Positions 27,438 to 36,223 of a DNA stretch of 64,000 nt are shown piece after piece (position 1 is the first letter of the stretch; each line of letters starts with the position of its first letter). The notes under the pieces are model-generated. The model ran no database searches. It had not been told where the DNA came from and saw nothing but the letters and a program-made list of their open reading frames with translations. The stretch spans positions 53,428-117,427 of the forward strand of contig JAFLKN010000013.1 of NCBI GenBank assembly GCA_019163175.1, in the 5' to 3' direction. This stretch comes from Prolixibacteraceae bacterium (GTDB lineage Bacteria; Bacteroidota; Bacteroidia; Bacteroidales; Prolixibacteraceae). A program made the position numbers and the translations under genes.

Positions 27438-28187
27438 TTACTGTCCTTTGTTGTGTTTTTTAATGAATTGCTCCAAAGCCATTGTCATAGAAGGGGCTTC
27501 GGCGGTTGGGGCTTCAATGTCGAGCCTTAAACCAGCTTCAACTACAGCTTTTGCAGTTGCTGGTCCGAAGCAGGCAATTTTGGTTTCATCTTGTGCAAAT
27601 CCCGGAAAATTCTGGATCAAAGACTGGATTCCAGATGGGCTAAAAAATACCAAAATATCGTAATTCACATTTTTTAGGTCAGATAAATCGCTGCTTACGG
27701 TATTGTAAATGATGGCTTTGGTATAGAAGTAACCTGCTTTATCGAGCAACGATGTAATTTCGGGCTGACCAACCTGCGACAAGGGCAGAAGAAATTTTTC
27801 TTCCTTGTGTTTCTTCATCACGTCAATCAAATCAGAGAATTTACCAGCTCCGTAGAAAATTTTTCGTTTGCGGTACACAATGTATTTCTGCAGGTAGAAA
27901 GCTGTTGCTTCCGAGTTACAGAAGTATTTCATTGTATCGGGAATGGTTAGCCGAAGTTCGGGGCAGATCCTGAAAAAATGATCGATAGCAGTTCGACTTG
28001 TAAATATAACAGCCGTATGATCAAGGATTTGTACTCTGGTTTGCCTGAACTCTTTTGCTGAAACGCCTTCAACCTGAATGAAGGGGCGGAAATCTACCTG
28101 CACATTATTTTTTTCTGCCAGATCGAAATAAGGTGATTTGGCAGTATCAGGTTTGGGCTGCGAAACTAATATTTTCTTGATCTTCAA
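27438..28187 (-). CDS. hemD: Uroporphyrinogen-III synthase
   Basis: A 249-residue HemD-family protein that closes hydroxymethylbilane to uroporphyrinogen III in haem/tetrapyrrole synthesis. HemD is poorly conserved; the recognisable parts are IFTSRTAIDHFF, LLPLSQVG, DILVFFSPSGIQSLIQNFPG and KIACFGPATAKAVVEAGL. The gene order DUF4271-hemD-rnpA is common in Bacteroidota, which supports the call. Only 32 nt separate it from DUF4271. No other haem gene is in the window. Confidence 0.88.
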   Translation of the reverse strand: MKIKKILVSQPKPDTAKSPYFDLAEKNNVQVDFRPFIQVEGVSAKEFRQTRVQILDHTAVIFTSRTAIDHFFRICPELRLTIPDTMKYFCNSEATAFYLQKYIVYRKRKIFYGAGKFSDLIDVMKKHKEEKFLLPLSQVGQPEITSLLDKAGYFYTKAIIYNTVSSDLSDLKNVNYDILVFFSPSGIQSLIQNFPGFAQDETKIACFGPATAKAVVEAGLRLDIEAPTAEAPSMTMALEQFIKKHNKGQ

Positions 28188-28219
28188 GGTATTTGCTTTT
28201 AAATTATTTCCTTTCTAAA

Positions 28220-29188
28220 TCACATCAACAATAGATTGTAGATCAGAAGTAATGGTAAAATTTCAAGGGTACAAAGGTATAAAATCAAATATGAAATTGA
28301 AAAATGTTTTCTTAAGAAAATTTTTGCACCCCGAATTAGCGACATTAAGTAGAAAATGCCAACAATAACAAGGCCTGCAACTAACATGGGTTCGACCTGG
28401 CTTAGTGGAACGAAAGCTATGGTGGCTGTTACCGGAAGCAAAAATAAGCCCAGTACCCGGTTAAAAACGGTGATGCTGAACAAATATTCCTGCACTTCGA
28501 CCCTGCTTTCGGTCAAAACTCCCAAAACAGAATAAATTAGTCTTTTTGCAAAGAAATAACCGATTACAATCCCCAGGCAAATCAGGTATGTCGAATAGGA
28601 TTTGGTCATTCCCAGATTGATCTTAAAAGTATTTAGTATCTGATAAGAGAAAAGGGCCATAATGAGGCTGAAAATCAGATCAAGTCGGAACGAGGCGTGA
28701 AGCAAATTGAAATACCGCTCGCGGAAAGTGCGTGTAAAGGTGGAATAGTTGGTGGTTGACTGAACGAGCTGGCTCAGGTATTTATTGAAAATAAGCCGTA
28801 CCGAAGCAAACAGGATAATTGACAAAACCAGCACTCCGATCAGCCAGTCGGGATTCGAACGGAAAACCTTTTTACCCGGAAAAACAACTTCTACTTTCGG
28901 AAGTACTGTATGCAGCGAGTCGTATGGAATTGGCCGTACAATGTCTTTTTTGTAATTGAATTCGGGTACGTAGGCTTTCCTGAACTGCGACCATTCCTGT
29001 TTGTAACCGAAAATGATTAAACTGTCAGGAGCAATGTAATTTGCATTTAAAGAGTCGATTACTGTAGAATCGAGCAGATTGAATTTGATTAAATCTTTGC
29101 CAGTTTTAAATGCACTTGAGTCTAAAAAAGTTGTATTCAAATTCAGGGTTAGGTTAGTTGAGTCTGATTTGAATTGATTCGATTGCAT
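28220..29188 (-). CDS. DUF4271 multi-spanning membrane protein
   Basis: About 322 residues from ATG 29188 (the frame also opens at TTG 29200). The first 110 residues are hydrophilic. They are followed by about seven or eight membrane helices, beginning with DWLIGVLVLSIILFASVRLIF and ending with ISYLILYLCTLEILPLLLIY. This is the DUF4271 architecture, with unknown function. It is always seen by me in this hemD/rnpA context. Divergent from dus; a minus-strand TAnnTTTG is at 29220-29227. Confidence 0.82.
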   Translation of the reverse strand: MQSNQFKSDSTNLTLNLNTTFLDSSAFKTGKDLIKFNLLDSTVIDSLNANYIAPDSLIIFGYKQEWSQFRKAYVPEFNYKKDIVRPIPYDSLHTVLPKVEVVFPGKKVFRSNPDWLIGVLVLSIILFASVRLIFNKYLSQLVQSTTNYSTFTRTFRERYFNLLHASFRLDLIFSLIMALFSYQILNTFKINLGMTKSYSTYLICLGIVIGYFFAKRLIYSVLGVLTESRVEVQEYLFSITVFNRVLGLFLLPVTATIAFVPLSQVEPMLVAGLVIVGIFYLMSLIRGAKIFLRKHFSISYLILYLCTLEILPLLLIYNLLLM

Positions 29189-29219
29189 ACCGCCTGCCAA
29201 TTGTATAAGTTTGTGGGCG

Positions 29220-29227
29220 CAAAAGTA
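29220..29227 (-). promoter_or_regulatory. -7 element for the DUF4271-hemD-rnpA operon
   Basis: Reads TACTTTTG on the minus strand, about 32 nt upstream of the DUF4271 ATG. Confidence 0.5.
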
Positions 29228-29241
29228 GTGATTAATAGCCT

Positions 29242-29249
29242 TAATTTTG
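29242..29249 (+). promoter_or_regulatory. -7 element for dus
   Basis: TAATTTTG (TAnnTTTG), 39 nt upstream of the dus ATG. It forms a divergent pair with the minus-strand element at 29220-29227. Confidence 0.5.
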
Positions 29250-29287
29250 CGTATATGTCAGGCTTATTCAGTAAAAAATAATACCCA

Positions 29288-30241
29288 ATGATTCAAAACA
29301 CACTCAAATTATATCAGGCACCCTTGCAGGGTTTTACCGATTTTACCTTCAGAAATACATTTTTCGCGGTATTCGGAGGTGTAGATAAATATTTTATTCC
29401 GTATTTGTCGTACGGAAAAGGAAGAGAGATTAAAAAATCTTCGGTACGAGAAGTATTCCCTGAAAGCAATACCGCACTACCTGTAGTTCCGCAGGTTTTA
29501 TTTTCGGATGAGCAGGAACTATTTGATCTGGTGTCTATTTTGGTTGAATATGGTTACGAGGAAATTAATCTGAATTTGGGCTGTCCTTATCCGATGGCAA
29601 CCAACAAGGGCAGGGGAGCAGCTTGGCTGCAGAAGCCGGAGGAATTAAACCGAACACTAACCCAACTTTATAAACAAGGATATTCGGCTAATTTTTCTGT
29701 AAAAATGCGCGCCGGTTTAACCAATGATCAAGACTTCAGGGAAACGCTCCGAGTATTAAACCAGTTTCCGCTGACTGAAATTATTTTTCATCCGCGCACA
29801 GCCAGCCAGATGTATACAGGAAAAGCCAATCCACAATTGTTTGCAGATGCGCTTTCATTGGCAAAACATCCATTGGTGTACAATGGTGATCTGTTTTCGG
29901 AATCCGATTTTCAGGAGTTGAAAACAATCTTGCCTGAACAGAACGCATTTATGATTGGTCGTGGCTTATTGATGGATCCTTCTCTGCCTTTGCGGCTAAA
30001 AGGAGAAACTTGGCAAGCAAAGGAACTTCGGAAAAAAATGAAGGAATTTCATGATCAGCTTTTGGAGGCTAATTCTGTACGACTTCAGGGGAATGGTCAT
30101 ATTCTGATGAAAATGAATCAGTTCTGGACATACTTTAGCGAATCGTTTGAAAATCCGCACAAAGCCATGAAACTGGTTAAAAAATCGAGTAATCTGCTGA
30201 AATACAATGCGGCAGTGGTGGAGATCTTTAGGGATTTGTAA
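29288..30241 (+). CDS. dus: tRNA-dihydrouridine synthase
   Basis: A 317-residue FMN-dependent Dus-family TIM barrel that reduces uridine to dihydrouridine in tRNA D-loops. APLQGFTDFTFRN near the N-terminus, the active-site Cys in INLNLGCPYPMATNKGRGAAWL, VKMRAGL, IFHPRTASQMYTGKA and MIGRGLLMDPSL are all typical. The residue pattern is closer to DusC-like enzymes, but I cannot fix the target position. Single gene. Confidence 0.92.
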   Translation: MIQNTLKLYQAPLQGFTDFTFRNTFFAVFGGVDKYFIPYLSYGKGREIKKSSVREVFPESNTALPVVPQVLFSDEQELFDLVSILVEYGYEEINLNLGCPYPMATNKGRGAAWLQKPEELNRTLTQLYKQGYSANFSVKMRAGLTNDQDFRETLRVLNQFPLTEIIFHPRTASQMYTGKANPQLFADALSLAKHPLVYNGDLFSESDFQELKTILPEQNAFMIGRGLLMDPSLPLRLKGETWQAKELRKKMKEFHDQLLEANSVRLQGNGHILMKMNQFWTYFSESFENPHKAMKLVKKSSNLLKYNAAVVEIFRDL

Positions 30242-30290
30242 ATGCAAGAAAATAGAATTAGTACTGAAAGCTGATTCCTGAATGCTGTTT

Positions 30291-30452
30291 TCAGGAGCAA
30301 TTTTCCTGTTCGTAAATTTCCATAACGGTCATCAATTGTTCAAGTTCATCTGCTTCGGGCGTATTATCTTCCGTATCACAAATCTCTAAAAACCTTTTTA
30401 GCGCTTCCCGGTATTCATCCTCTGTAAAAAGTGTCTTCACCATCCCTCGCAT
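30291..30452 (-). CDS. Short HigA-antitoxin-like N-terminal fragment
   Basis: About 53 residues from ATG 30452 (or 50 from 30443). The segment TEDEYREALKRFLEICDTED, followed by NTPEADELEQLMTVMEIYE, closely resembles the N-terminal helical domain of HigA-type antitoxins (typical form: EALxRxExLxDxxPGTPExDELxLLxxLIExYE). The usual C-terminal helix-turn-helix is absent: the frame stops right after YEQENCS, and I see no HTH or HigB toxin nearby. It follows polA on the same strand. It may be a remnant or a self-standing small protein. Confidence 0.6.
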   Translation of the reverse strand: MRGMVKTLFTEDEYREALKRFLEICDTEDNTPEADELEQLMTVMEIYEQENCS

Positions 30453-30522
30453 AATTTTTTCCTTATATATAATTTGCAGGAAAACGAATGACTGGTTAGA
30501 TGACTTTTTAATCTGAAGCTCG

Positions 30523-33318
30523 TTAGTGTGCATCAAGCCAATTATCGCCTGCGTTCATTTCAACAGTCAGCGGTACGCCAATGTTTACCGCGTTTTCCAT
30601 TTCATGTTTTACAATAGTTTTTACTTGCTCCAGTTCTGTTTTCCAAACATCAAAGTTCAACTCATCGTGTACCTGAAGGATCATTTTTGAGCGAAGATTT
30701 TGTTCGTTCATCGCTTTCCAGATGTTCACCATCGCGATTTTAATCACGTCAGCAGCTGAACCCTGAATGGGTGCATTAATGGCGTTTCGTTCAGCAACTC
30801 CGCGAACCACAGCATTCGACGAATTGATGTCGTTGAGGTATCGTTTTCGGCCTTTGATGGTTTCCACAAAACCTACATTCCGGGCATTTTCGATGCTCGA
30901 ATCCATGTACTTTTTAATATCCGGAAAGTTCTCGAAATAGCCGTCGATCAATTGTTTGGCTTCGGTGCGTGGAATGTTCAGCCTTGCAGATAATCCGAAA
31001 GCAGAAATGCCGTAAATAATTCCGAAGTTGGCCGTTTTGGCTTTCCGGCGCATATCTGACGTAACTTCAGAGAGCGGTATTTTGTAGATTTTGGAAGCTG
31101 TAATGGAGTGAATATCCTGATTGTTGCGGAAAGCATCCATCATTTGAGCGTCTTTGCTCAACGCCGCCATAATGCGCAATTCAATTTGCGAGTAGTCGGC
31201 AGATAGAAAGGTGTGCTCACCGTCGGATGGAATAAAGGCTTTGCGCAGTTCACGGCCGTTTTCATCTCGAATCGGAATATTCTGCAAATTCGGATTGGTT
31301 GAACTCAGTCGCCCGGTTGCGGCAATGGCCTGGTTGTAATTCGTGTGCAGCTTTTTAGTTTTCGGATTGATGAGCAATGGCAATGCTTCGACATAAGTTG
31401 AAAGCAGTTTTTTCAGTCCGCGGTAATCGAGAATTTTGGCAATAATCGGATGTTTGTCGGCCAGTTTTTCAAGCGTTTCTTCGGCAGTCGAATACTGCTT
31501 GGTTTTGGTCATTTTGGCATTCGGGTCGATTTTCAGCTTTTCGAACAAAATGACTCCTAACTGTTTGGGCGAAGAAACATTGAATTCCTCGCCAGCCATT
31601 TCAATAATTTCACGCTCAATTTCTACGATTTGTTTACTTAAAACTGCGGCGTAAATCTTTAATTCCGAAGTATTTAAATTCACTCCGGCAATTTCCATAT
31701 CGGCCAAAACGTAAATCAGCGGCATCTCAACTTCGTCGAACAGTTGGCGGGTACCATTTTTATCGAGGTCTTTTTCAACCGCGTATTTCAATTGCAGAGT
31801 AAGGTCGGCATCTTCGCACGAATAGTCACGCAATTGCTCCAGATTGGCATCGCGCATGGTTTTCTGGAACAAGCCTTTGCCCCCAATTAGCGTATCCGTC
31901 GTAATTTTCTGGAAGTTGAGGTATTGCTCGCACAAATAATCCAGATTGTGCCTCATTTCAGGCTGAATCAGATAATGCGCAATCATGGTATCGAACAGCG
32001 GACTACGAATTTCGAGCCCATAATTCTTCAGGATAGAAAGATCATATTTGATGTTTTGGCCGATTTTTGTGATTTTTTCATCACCAAAAACCAGCCGGAA
32101 TTCCTGAACGATTTTGGTGGCTTCCTGTCGGTTAGCGGGCAAAGTCACGCAATAAGCCTCGTGGCTTCGGAACGCAAACGACATGCAAACCAGTTCGGCA
32201 GTCATGGTATCTAATCCGGTAGTTTCGGTATCGAAGCAAAATTCCTTTTGTACCGAAAGTTCGGCGCGCAGGCTGGCGCGTTGTTCGGCAGTTTCAATCA
32301 GGTAATACTGGTGGGGAATGGTGTTAATGGATTCCAGATTTTTTGCTTCAACCAGTTTTTCTTCAGGAGCCGCAACCGGAGAACCAAATAAGGAGCCCTG
32401 CTCAAACAGGTTATCAGGCGTGGTTTGTGGTTTGGCCTCTTGTTTTTTTATCAGTTGACGGAATTCGAGCTCAGTATAGATTTCGTTGAGTTTCTGAAAA
32501 TTTGGTTCTTCCATGACAATTTTGTCCTCGTCAAAATCAACGGGAACATCCAGAATAATTTTGGCCAGTTTCCTTGACATGCGAACCTGCTTCTCAAATT
32601 CAACAAGATTTTCCTTCAGTTTTCCTTTTTGCGAATCGATGTTTTGATACAATCCATCGACCGATTTAAATTCAGAAATAAGCTTCATGGCTGTTTTGGG
32701 GCCAACTCCCGGGCAGCCTGGTATATTATCAGCAGTATCGCCCATCAGACCAAGCACATCGATCACCTGCCATGGTTCATCCACCTGAAAATTTTCCTGA
32801 ATCTCGGGTATTCCCCAAATTTCAGGAGCTTCGCCACCTTTTGATGGTTTGTACATGAAAATATTTTCGGAAACCAACTGGGCGTAATCTTTGTCAGGAG
32901 TCATCATGTAGGTGGTGTAACCCATCGTTTCAGCTTTTTTGGCTAAAGTTCCGATCACGTCGTCGGCCTCGTAACCTGCTTTTTCCAAGATTGGAATGTG
33001 GTACGCTTCAATGATTTTCCGGATGTATGGAATCGATTTTTGGAGATCTTCGGGCATGGCTTCACGGTTCGCCTTGTAAGCTTCAAACATTTCGTGGCGA
33101 AAAGTAGGCACATTCAGGTCGAAAACAACAGCAATATGCGTCGGTTTTTGTTCCCGAAGTAATTGTTCCAGAATGTTTACGAAACCCAGCATAGCCGAGG
33201 TATTCAGCCCTTTGGAATTGAAACGTGGATTCCTGATAAATGCGAAATACGAACGGTAAATCAATGCATAAGCATCGAGCAGGAAAAGTCGTTTATCGGT
33301 ATTGTTGTGTGCTGTCAT
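30523..33318 (-). CDS. polA: DNA polymerase I
   Basis: A 931-residue three-domain enzyme used in repair and Okazaki fragment processing. N-terminal 5' nuclease (FLLDAYALIYRSYFAF; GYEADDVIGTLAKKAE; GDTADNIPGCPGVGPKTA). An apparently active 3'-5' exonuclease with DEDD residues (FCFDTETTGLD; GQNIKYDLSIL; YSCEDADLTLQL). C-terminal polymerase (SADYSQIELRIMAALS; RRKAKTANFGIIYG; LQVHDELNFDV). Complete. It is downstream of the queD-like gene with a 21-nt gap, probably co-transcribed. Confidence 0.98.
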   Translation of the reverse strand: MTAHNNTDKRLFLLDAYALIYRSYFAFIRNPRFNSKGLNTSAMLGFVNILEQLLREQKPTHIAVVFDLNVPTFRHEMFEAYKANREAMPEDLQKSIPYIRKIIEAYHIPILEKAGYEADDVIGTLAKKAETMGYTTYMMTPDKDYAQLVSENIFMYKPSKGGEAPEIWGIPEIQENFQVDEPWQVIDVLGLMGDTADNIPGCPGVGPKTAMKLISEFKSVDGLYQNIDSQKGKLKENLVEFEKQVRMSRKLAKIILDVPVDFDEDKIVMEEPNFQKLNEIYTELEFRQLIKKQEAKPQTTPDNLFEQGSLFGSPVAAPEEKLVEAKNLESINTIPHQYYLIETAEQRASLRAELSVQKEFCFDTETTGLDTMTAELVCMSFAFRSHEAYCVTLPANRQEATKIVQEFRLVFGDEKITKIGQNIKYDLSILKNYGLEIRSPLFDTMIAHYLIQPEMRHNLDYLCEQYLNFQKITTDTLIGGKGLFQKTMRDANLEQLRDYSCEDADLTLQLKYAVEKDLDKNGTRQLFDEVEMPLIYVLADMEIAGVNLNTSELKIYAAVLSKQIVEIEREIIEMAGEEFNVSSPKQLGVILFEKLKIDPNAKMTKTKQYSTAEETLEKLADKHPIIAKILDYRGLKKLLSTYVEALPLLINPKTKKLHTNYNQAIAATGRLSSTNPNLQNIPIRDENGRELRKAFIPSDGEHTFLSADYSQIELRIMAALSKDAQMMDAFRNNQDIHSITASKIYKIPLSEVTSDMRRKAKTANFGIIYGISAFGLSARLNIPRTEAKQLIDGYFENFPDIKKYMDSSIENARNVGFVETIKGRKRYLNDINSSNAVVRGVAERNAINAPIQGSAADVIKIAMVNIWKAMNEQNLRSKMILQVHDELNFDVWKTELEQVKTIVKHEMENAVNIGVPLTVEMNAGDNWLDAH

Positions 33319-33339
33319 GGATAAGATTTTAACTTGGAA

Positions 33340-33789
33340 CTATTGGTTATCGCTGGCGTACCACTCGGCAAACGAGTTACTGGTTTCGTATAATCGAACG
33401 CTGAAAAGTTCAATATGTTCAGGCAAAAGGGGTTTCACTTTTTCAGCAATATACACTACCATATTTTCGGAGGTGGGCTGAAACGGAACCACGTGATGGC
33501 GTTCGTACATTTGTCCCAAAGCGTCGAGCTTGTCTGTTGGAGCGTTTTCGTTGATCATCAGCGAATGATCGAGTGGACTGACAATGTGCTGTTGAATCAA
33601 CTTTTTCAGGATACTAAAATCGATAACCATTCCGTCTTTTGGACTTCCGGCAGCCTGCATGGGTTCTCCTGCAACGGTAATCTGTAGTTTGTACGAATGG
33701 CCATGAATATTGCGGCAAAGCCCGTCGTAGTTGAGCAGTGCATGCGACATTTCGAAGCCAAATTGTTTGGTAACTCTGATCTTTGCCAT
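33340..33789 (-). CDS. queD: 6-carboxytetrahydropterin synthase QueD / PTPS family
   Basis: 149 residues of the 6-pyruvoyltetrahydropterin synthase fold. Zinc-binding His in MSHAL and HGHSY, the catalytic Cys in CRNIHGH as in QueD, GMVIDFSILKK, LDHSLM, PTSENM, and the catalytic YETSNSFAEW end are present. QueD makes 6-carboxytetrahydropterin from dihydroneopterin triphosphate in queuosine synthesis. queC, queE and queF are not adjacent. A tetrahydropterin role is the alternative. Confidence 0.87.
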   Translation of the reverse strand: MAKIRVTKQFGFEMSHALLNYDGLCRNIHGHSYKLQITVAGEPMQAAGSPKDGMVIDFSILKKLIQQHIVSPLDHSLMINENAPTDKLDALGQMYERHHVVPFQPTSENMVVYIAEKVKPLLPEHIELFSVRLYETSNSFAEWYASDNQ

Positions 33790-33895
33790 TTTGTAAATTT
33801 CTGGAGGTCGAAATTAGGAAAGAAGTTTAAATAATTGATCATCCTAAAGTCCGATCTTTTTCAAAGACAGAGAAGCTTAATTTGTGAAGGTTTAA

Positions 33896-33926
33896 TTGGT
33901 ATTGAGAGCTTTGTTTTGTAACTTTG
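33896..33926 (+). promoter_or_regulatory. Promoter for the 34.0-kb lipoprotein gene
   Basis: TTG at 33896-33898, a 20-nt spacer and TAACTTTG at 33919-33926, both elements at consensus spacing. The ATG is 96 nt downstream. Confidence 0.6.
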
Positions 33927-34021
33927 GTTAACGTGTTGTTAGAATCATCCATAAATCACACATTTTAAATGAATTAACTATTTTATAATGCCTCAATAAT
34001 TAAATCTTAATATGTACCATT

Positions 34022-34681
34022 ATGAAAAAGACAATCGTTGCGACATTTGTTGTATTTGCAGTTTTTGCAGGACTGCTTAGTTCTTGTGAAGAAAAATTGA
34101 CTCTTAGTAAGGACATTAAAAACATTGTACCGGAATCGACCTTAACCAAGATTACTGATTTGGGTATGCCAATTCATAAGGGCGATAACCCGACCAACCT
34201 GGCTAATATTTACAAGGCTTCACCATTTATCCTGAAATCTTCAAATATTCCCAGTGACAATGTAGGGAAATCCTTTGCTGATTATAAATTTCGGTTGTAC
34301 GATCAGGATAATGCTAATTTGAGCATCAAGCTTGATTACCTGAATGGCCCGGAATCTGGATCTGGATTAGGTGGTTTTATTTCAGGTAATGGCAGTGAAT
34401 TTTCTGTATTTGTTAAAGTTCATTCAACATCTTCCGGACAACAAGCTGATATGATACACATTATTTCAGGAACCATTGTTAGTGGCGGTATTAAAGACCT
34501 CTATTTCGCTAATTTTATGCTCGACAATAACGGAAATCCAGGTAAAGTATGGATTGAAAATGAAGAAGGTCGAGTGATCTATGATTCAGATGGAATGTCG
34601 CCAGTCATTCAAAGCCTTCAGTCAAACGTTTTCAAAGATGTTTTGAGTTCTTCTTCCGGTTCAAGTCTCATTGTGAAATAA
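34022..34681 (+). CDS. Lipoprotein of unknown function
   Basis: 219 residues with a clean lipoprotein signal (LLSSC, Cys22). The mature part is beta-rich, with a Gly/Ser-rich stretch (GPESGSGLGGFISGNGSEF, about 110-130) and no motif I can place. It is followed directly by a strong hairpin shared with the convergent ArsR gene. A good TTG-N20-TAACTTTG promoter lies upstream, so it is likely expressed as a single gene. Confidence 0.7.
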   Translation: MKKTIVATFVVFAVFAGLLSSCEEKLTLSKDIKNIVPESTLTKITDLGMPIHKGDNPTNLANIYKASPFILKSSNIPSDNVGKSFADYKFRLYDQDNANLSIKLDYLNGPESGSGLGGFISGNGSEFSVFVKVHSTSSGQQADMIHIISGTIVSGGIKDLYFANFMLDNNGNPGKVWIENEEGRVIYDSDGMSPVIQSLQSNVFKDVLSSSSGSSLIVK

Positions 34682-34701
34682 GGCATAAGATTTTTCAAAT
34701 T

Positions 34702-34739
34702 AAAAAGGCTCCAAACTGCTAACAGATTGGAGCCTTTTT
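34702..34739. terminator. Bidirectional terminator between the lipoprotein and arsR genes
   Basis: A perfect 13-bp stem (34702-34714 with 34727-34739, AAAAAGGCTCCAA / TTGGAGCCTTTTT) and a 12-nt loop, with A5 and T5 at the ends. Confidence 0.9.
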
Positions 34740-34740
34740 A

Positions 34741-35043
34741 TTACTCGCAGGTACAGCGCTGCAAACAGTCAACAATTTGACTTAGAATATCATGCTTTAA
34801 ATAGTAATACGTGTTTTTACCTTCACGGCGCGAACAGAGAACACCTTTATCTTTCAGAATTCCCAAATGATGCGATGTGGTTGATTGTTCAATTCCCAGA
34901 AGTTCGTGTATTTCGGTAACAGTGAGCTTTTTGCCGCCTTCCAAATGCTTCAAAATAGCAATTCGTACAGGGTGGGCAATGGCTTTAAGCATACTTGCGG
35001 CCATTTCTAATCGATCGGCATCTATTTCCTGAATATTAAACAT
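34741..35043 (-). CDS. ArsR-family transcriptional regulator
   Basis: A 100-residue winged-helix repressor: LKAIAHPVRIAILKHLEGG, the recognition helix in IEQSTTSHHLGILKDKGVL and the beta-wing RREGKNTYYYLK. It ends in CLQRCTCE, a Cys-rich tail that could bind a thiophilic metal, persulfide or another thiol-reactive signal. There is no canonical ELCVCDL motif in the DNA-binding helix. An inverted repeat overlaps its own -7 element, suggesting autoregulation. No transporter or resistance gene is adjacent, so the inducer is unknown. Confidence 0.9.
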   Translation of the reverse strand: MFNIQEIDADRLEMAASMLKAIAHPVRIAILKHLEGGKKLTVTEIHELLGIEQSTTSHHLGILKDKGVLCSRREGKNTYYYLKHDILSQIVDCLQRCTCE

Positions 35044-35063
35044 GGTTTGAATTTTAACAGATG

Positions 35064-35080
35064 CAAATATATGAATATTT
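35064..35080 (-). promoter_or_regulatory. arsR-type promoter with overlapping inverted repeat (possible operator)
   Basis: TATATTTG on the minus strand (35064-35071), about 21 nt from the regulator ATG. It is overlapped by AAATAT-N4-ATATTT (35065-35080), a 6-4-6 inverted repeat of the kind ArsR dimers bind. Confidence 0.5.
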
Positions 35081-35215
35081 AGCTTTCAGTATAGTCATAT
35101 TTTAACTTATTATTGTTTAGAATGTTTTCAAATTAGTGTAAATTAGTTTATTACGAATCCAAAATTGAAAGTTGATCAAACACAGCAGTTTTCAGAATAA
35201 AGTCAATATATTTTT

Positions 35216-35223
35216 TAATTTTG
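35216..35223 (+). promoter_or_regulatory. -7 element for the polyprenyl synthase gene
   Basis: TAATTTTG (TAnnTTTG) 21 nt upstream of the ATG at 35244. It also argues against the in-frame TTG start at 35172. Confidence 0.5.
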
Positions 35224-35243
35224 AAACACTCAAAAAAGCCCGA

Positions 35244-36218
35244 ATGACCTCTTTGGATATTATACAATCACCGATAAAAGAAGAACTAAAAAGTTTCGAA
35301 AGTTACTTCAAAGAAGCCATTAAAAGCGATATCCCATTTCTTCAAATTATTATTCGGTACATCCTGAAAAAGAAGGGGAAACAAATGCGTCCAATGTTCG
35401 TTTTTCTGTCGGCCAAAATGTGCGGCGAATTCAACGAATCGACTCACTTGGCAGCTTCTTCCATCGAGCTTTTGCACACAGCCACGCTGATACACGACGA
35501 TGTGGTGGATGAATCATACGAACGTCGGGGTAGTTTCTCCATTAATGCTTTATGGAAAAATAAAATAGCTGTTTTGGTGGGCGATTTTATTCTGGCACGT
35601 GGTTTTTTGAATACACTCGATCAAAAAGAGTATCGATTTTTGCACCTGATTTCGCGGGCAGTAAAGGATATGAGCGAGGGCGAGATTTTGCAGATGCGCA
35701 AGAGTCGCAAACTCGATATCGATAACGAAACCTATTACGAAATCATCAGGAAAAAGACTGCTTCGCTGATTGCAACTAGCATGGCTATTGGAGCTGCTTC
35801 GGTTACCAAGGACGAGGAAGTAGTTGAAAAACTTTTCCAGATTGGATTGGATGCCGGAATTGCCTTCCAGATAAAAGATGATATTTTTGACTATCAAAGC
35901 AAAGGAATTCTGGGAAAGCCAACCGGAAACGACATCAAAGAGAAGAAGATAACTCTGCCGCTGCTATATATCCTGAACAATTGTGAATCGGGCGAACGTA
36001 GCCGGATTTTGAATTTAATTAAAAGGAAAAATAAAAATCAGGCTAAAGTAAAAGAGCTGGTCGATTTAGTGGTAAGCCGCGGTGGATTGGATTATGCTGC
36101 CCAAAAGATGAACGAATTCAGGGAAAAAGCTATTGCTGGGATTATGGAATTTCCTGAAAGTGAATCGAGAGCCGCCCTGATTGAATTGGTCAATTACTCA
36201 ACGACCAGAAAAAAATAA
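35244..36218 (+). CDS. Long-chain polyprenyl diphosphate synthase
   Basis: About 324 residues from ATG 35244 (the frame extends back to TTG 35172, but the conserved part starts after MTSLDIIQSP). First Asp-rich motif LIHDDVVDES and second FQIKDDIFDYQS, with KGKQMRPMFVFLSAKM near the N-terminus. All-E octaprenyl/heptaprenyl synthases of this type make the side chain of menaquinone. The exact chain length cannot be read here. Convergent with the carbonic-anhydrase-like gene. Confidence 0.92.
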   Translation: MTSLDIIQSPIKEELKSFESYFKEAIKSDIPFLQIIIRYILKKKGKQMRPMFVFLSAKMCGEFNESTHLAASSIELLHTATLIHDDVVDESYERRGSFSINALWKNKIAVLVGDFILARGFLNTLDQKEYRFLHLISRAVKDMSEGEILQMRKSRKLDIDNETYYEIIRKKTASLIATSMAIGAASVTKDEEVVEKLFQIGLDAGIAFQIKDDIFDYQSKGILGKPTGNDIKEKKITLPLLYILNNCESGERSRILNLIKRKNKNQAKVKELVDLVVSRGGLDYAAQKMNEFREKAIAGIMEFPESESRAALIELVNYSTTRKK

Positions 36219-36223
36219 CTGCC

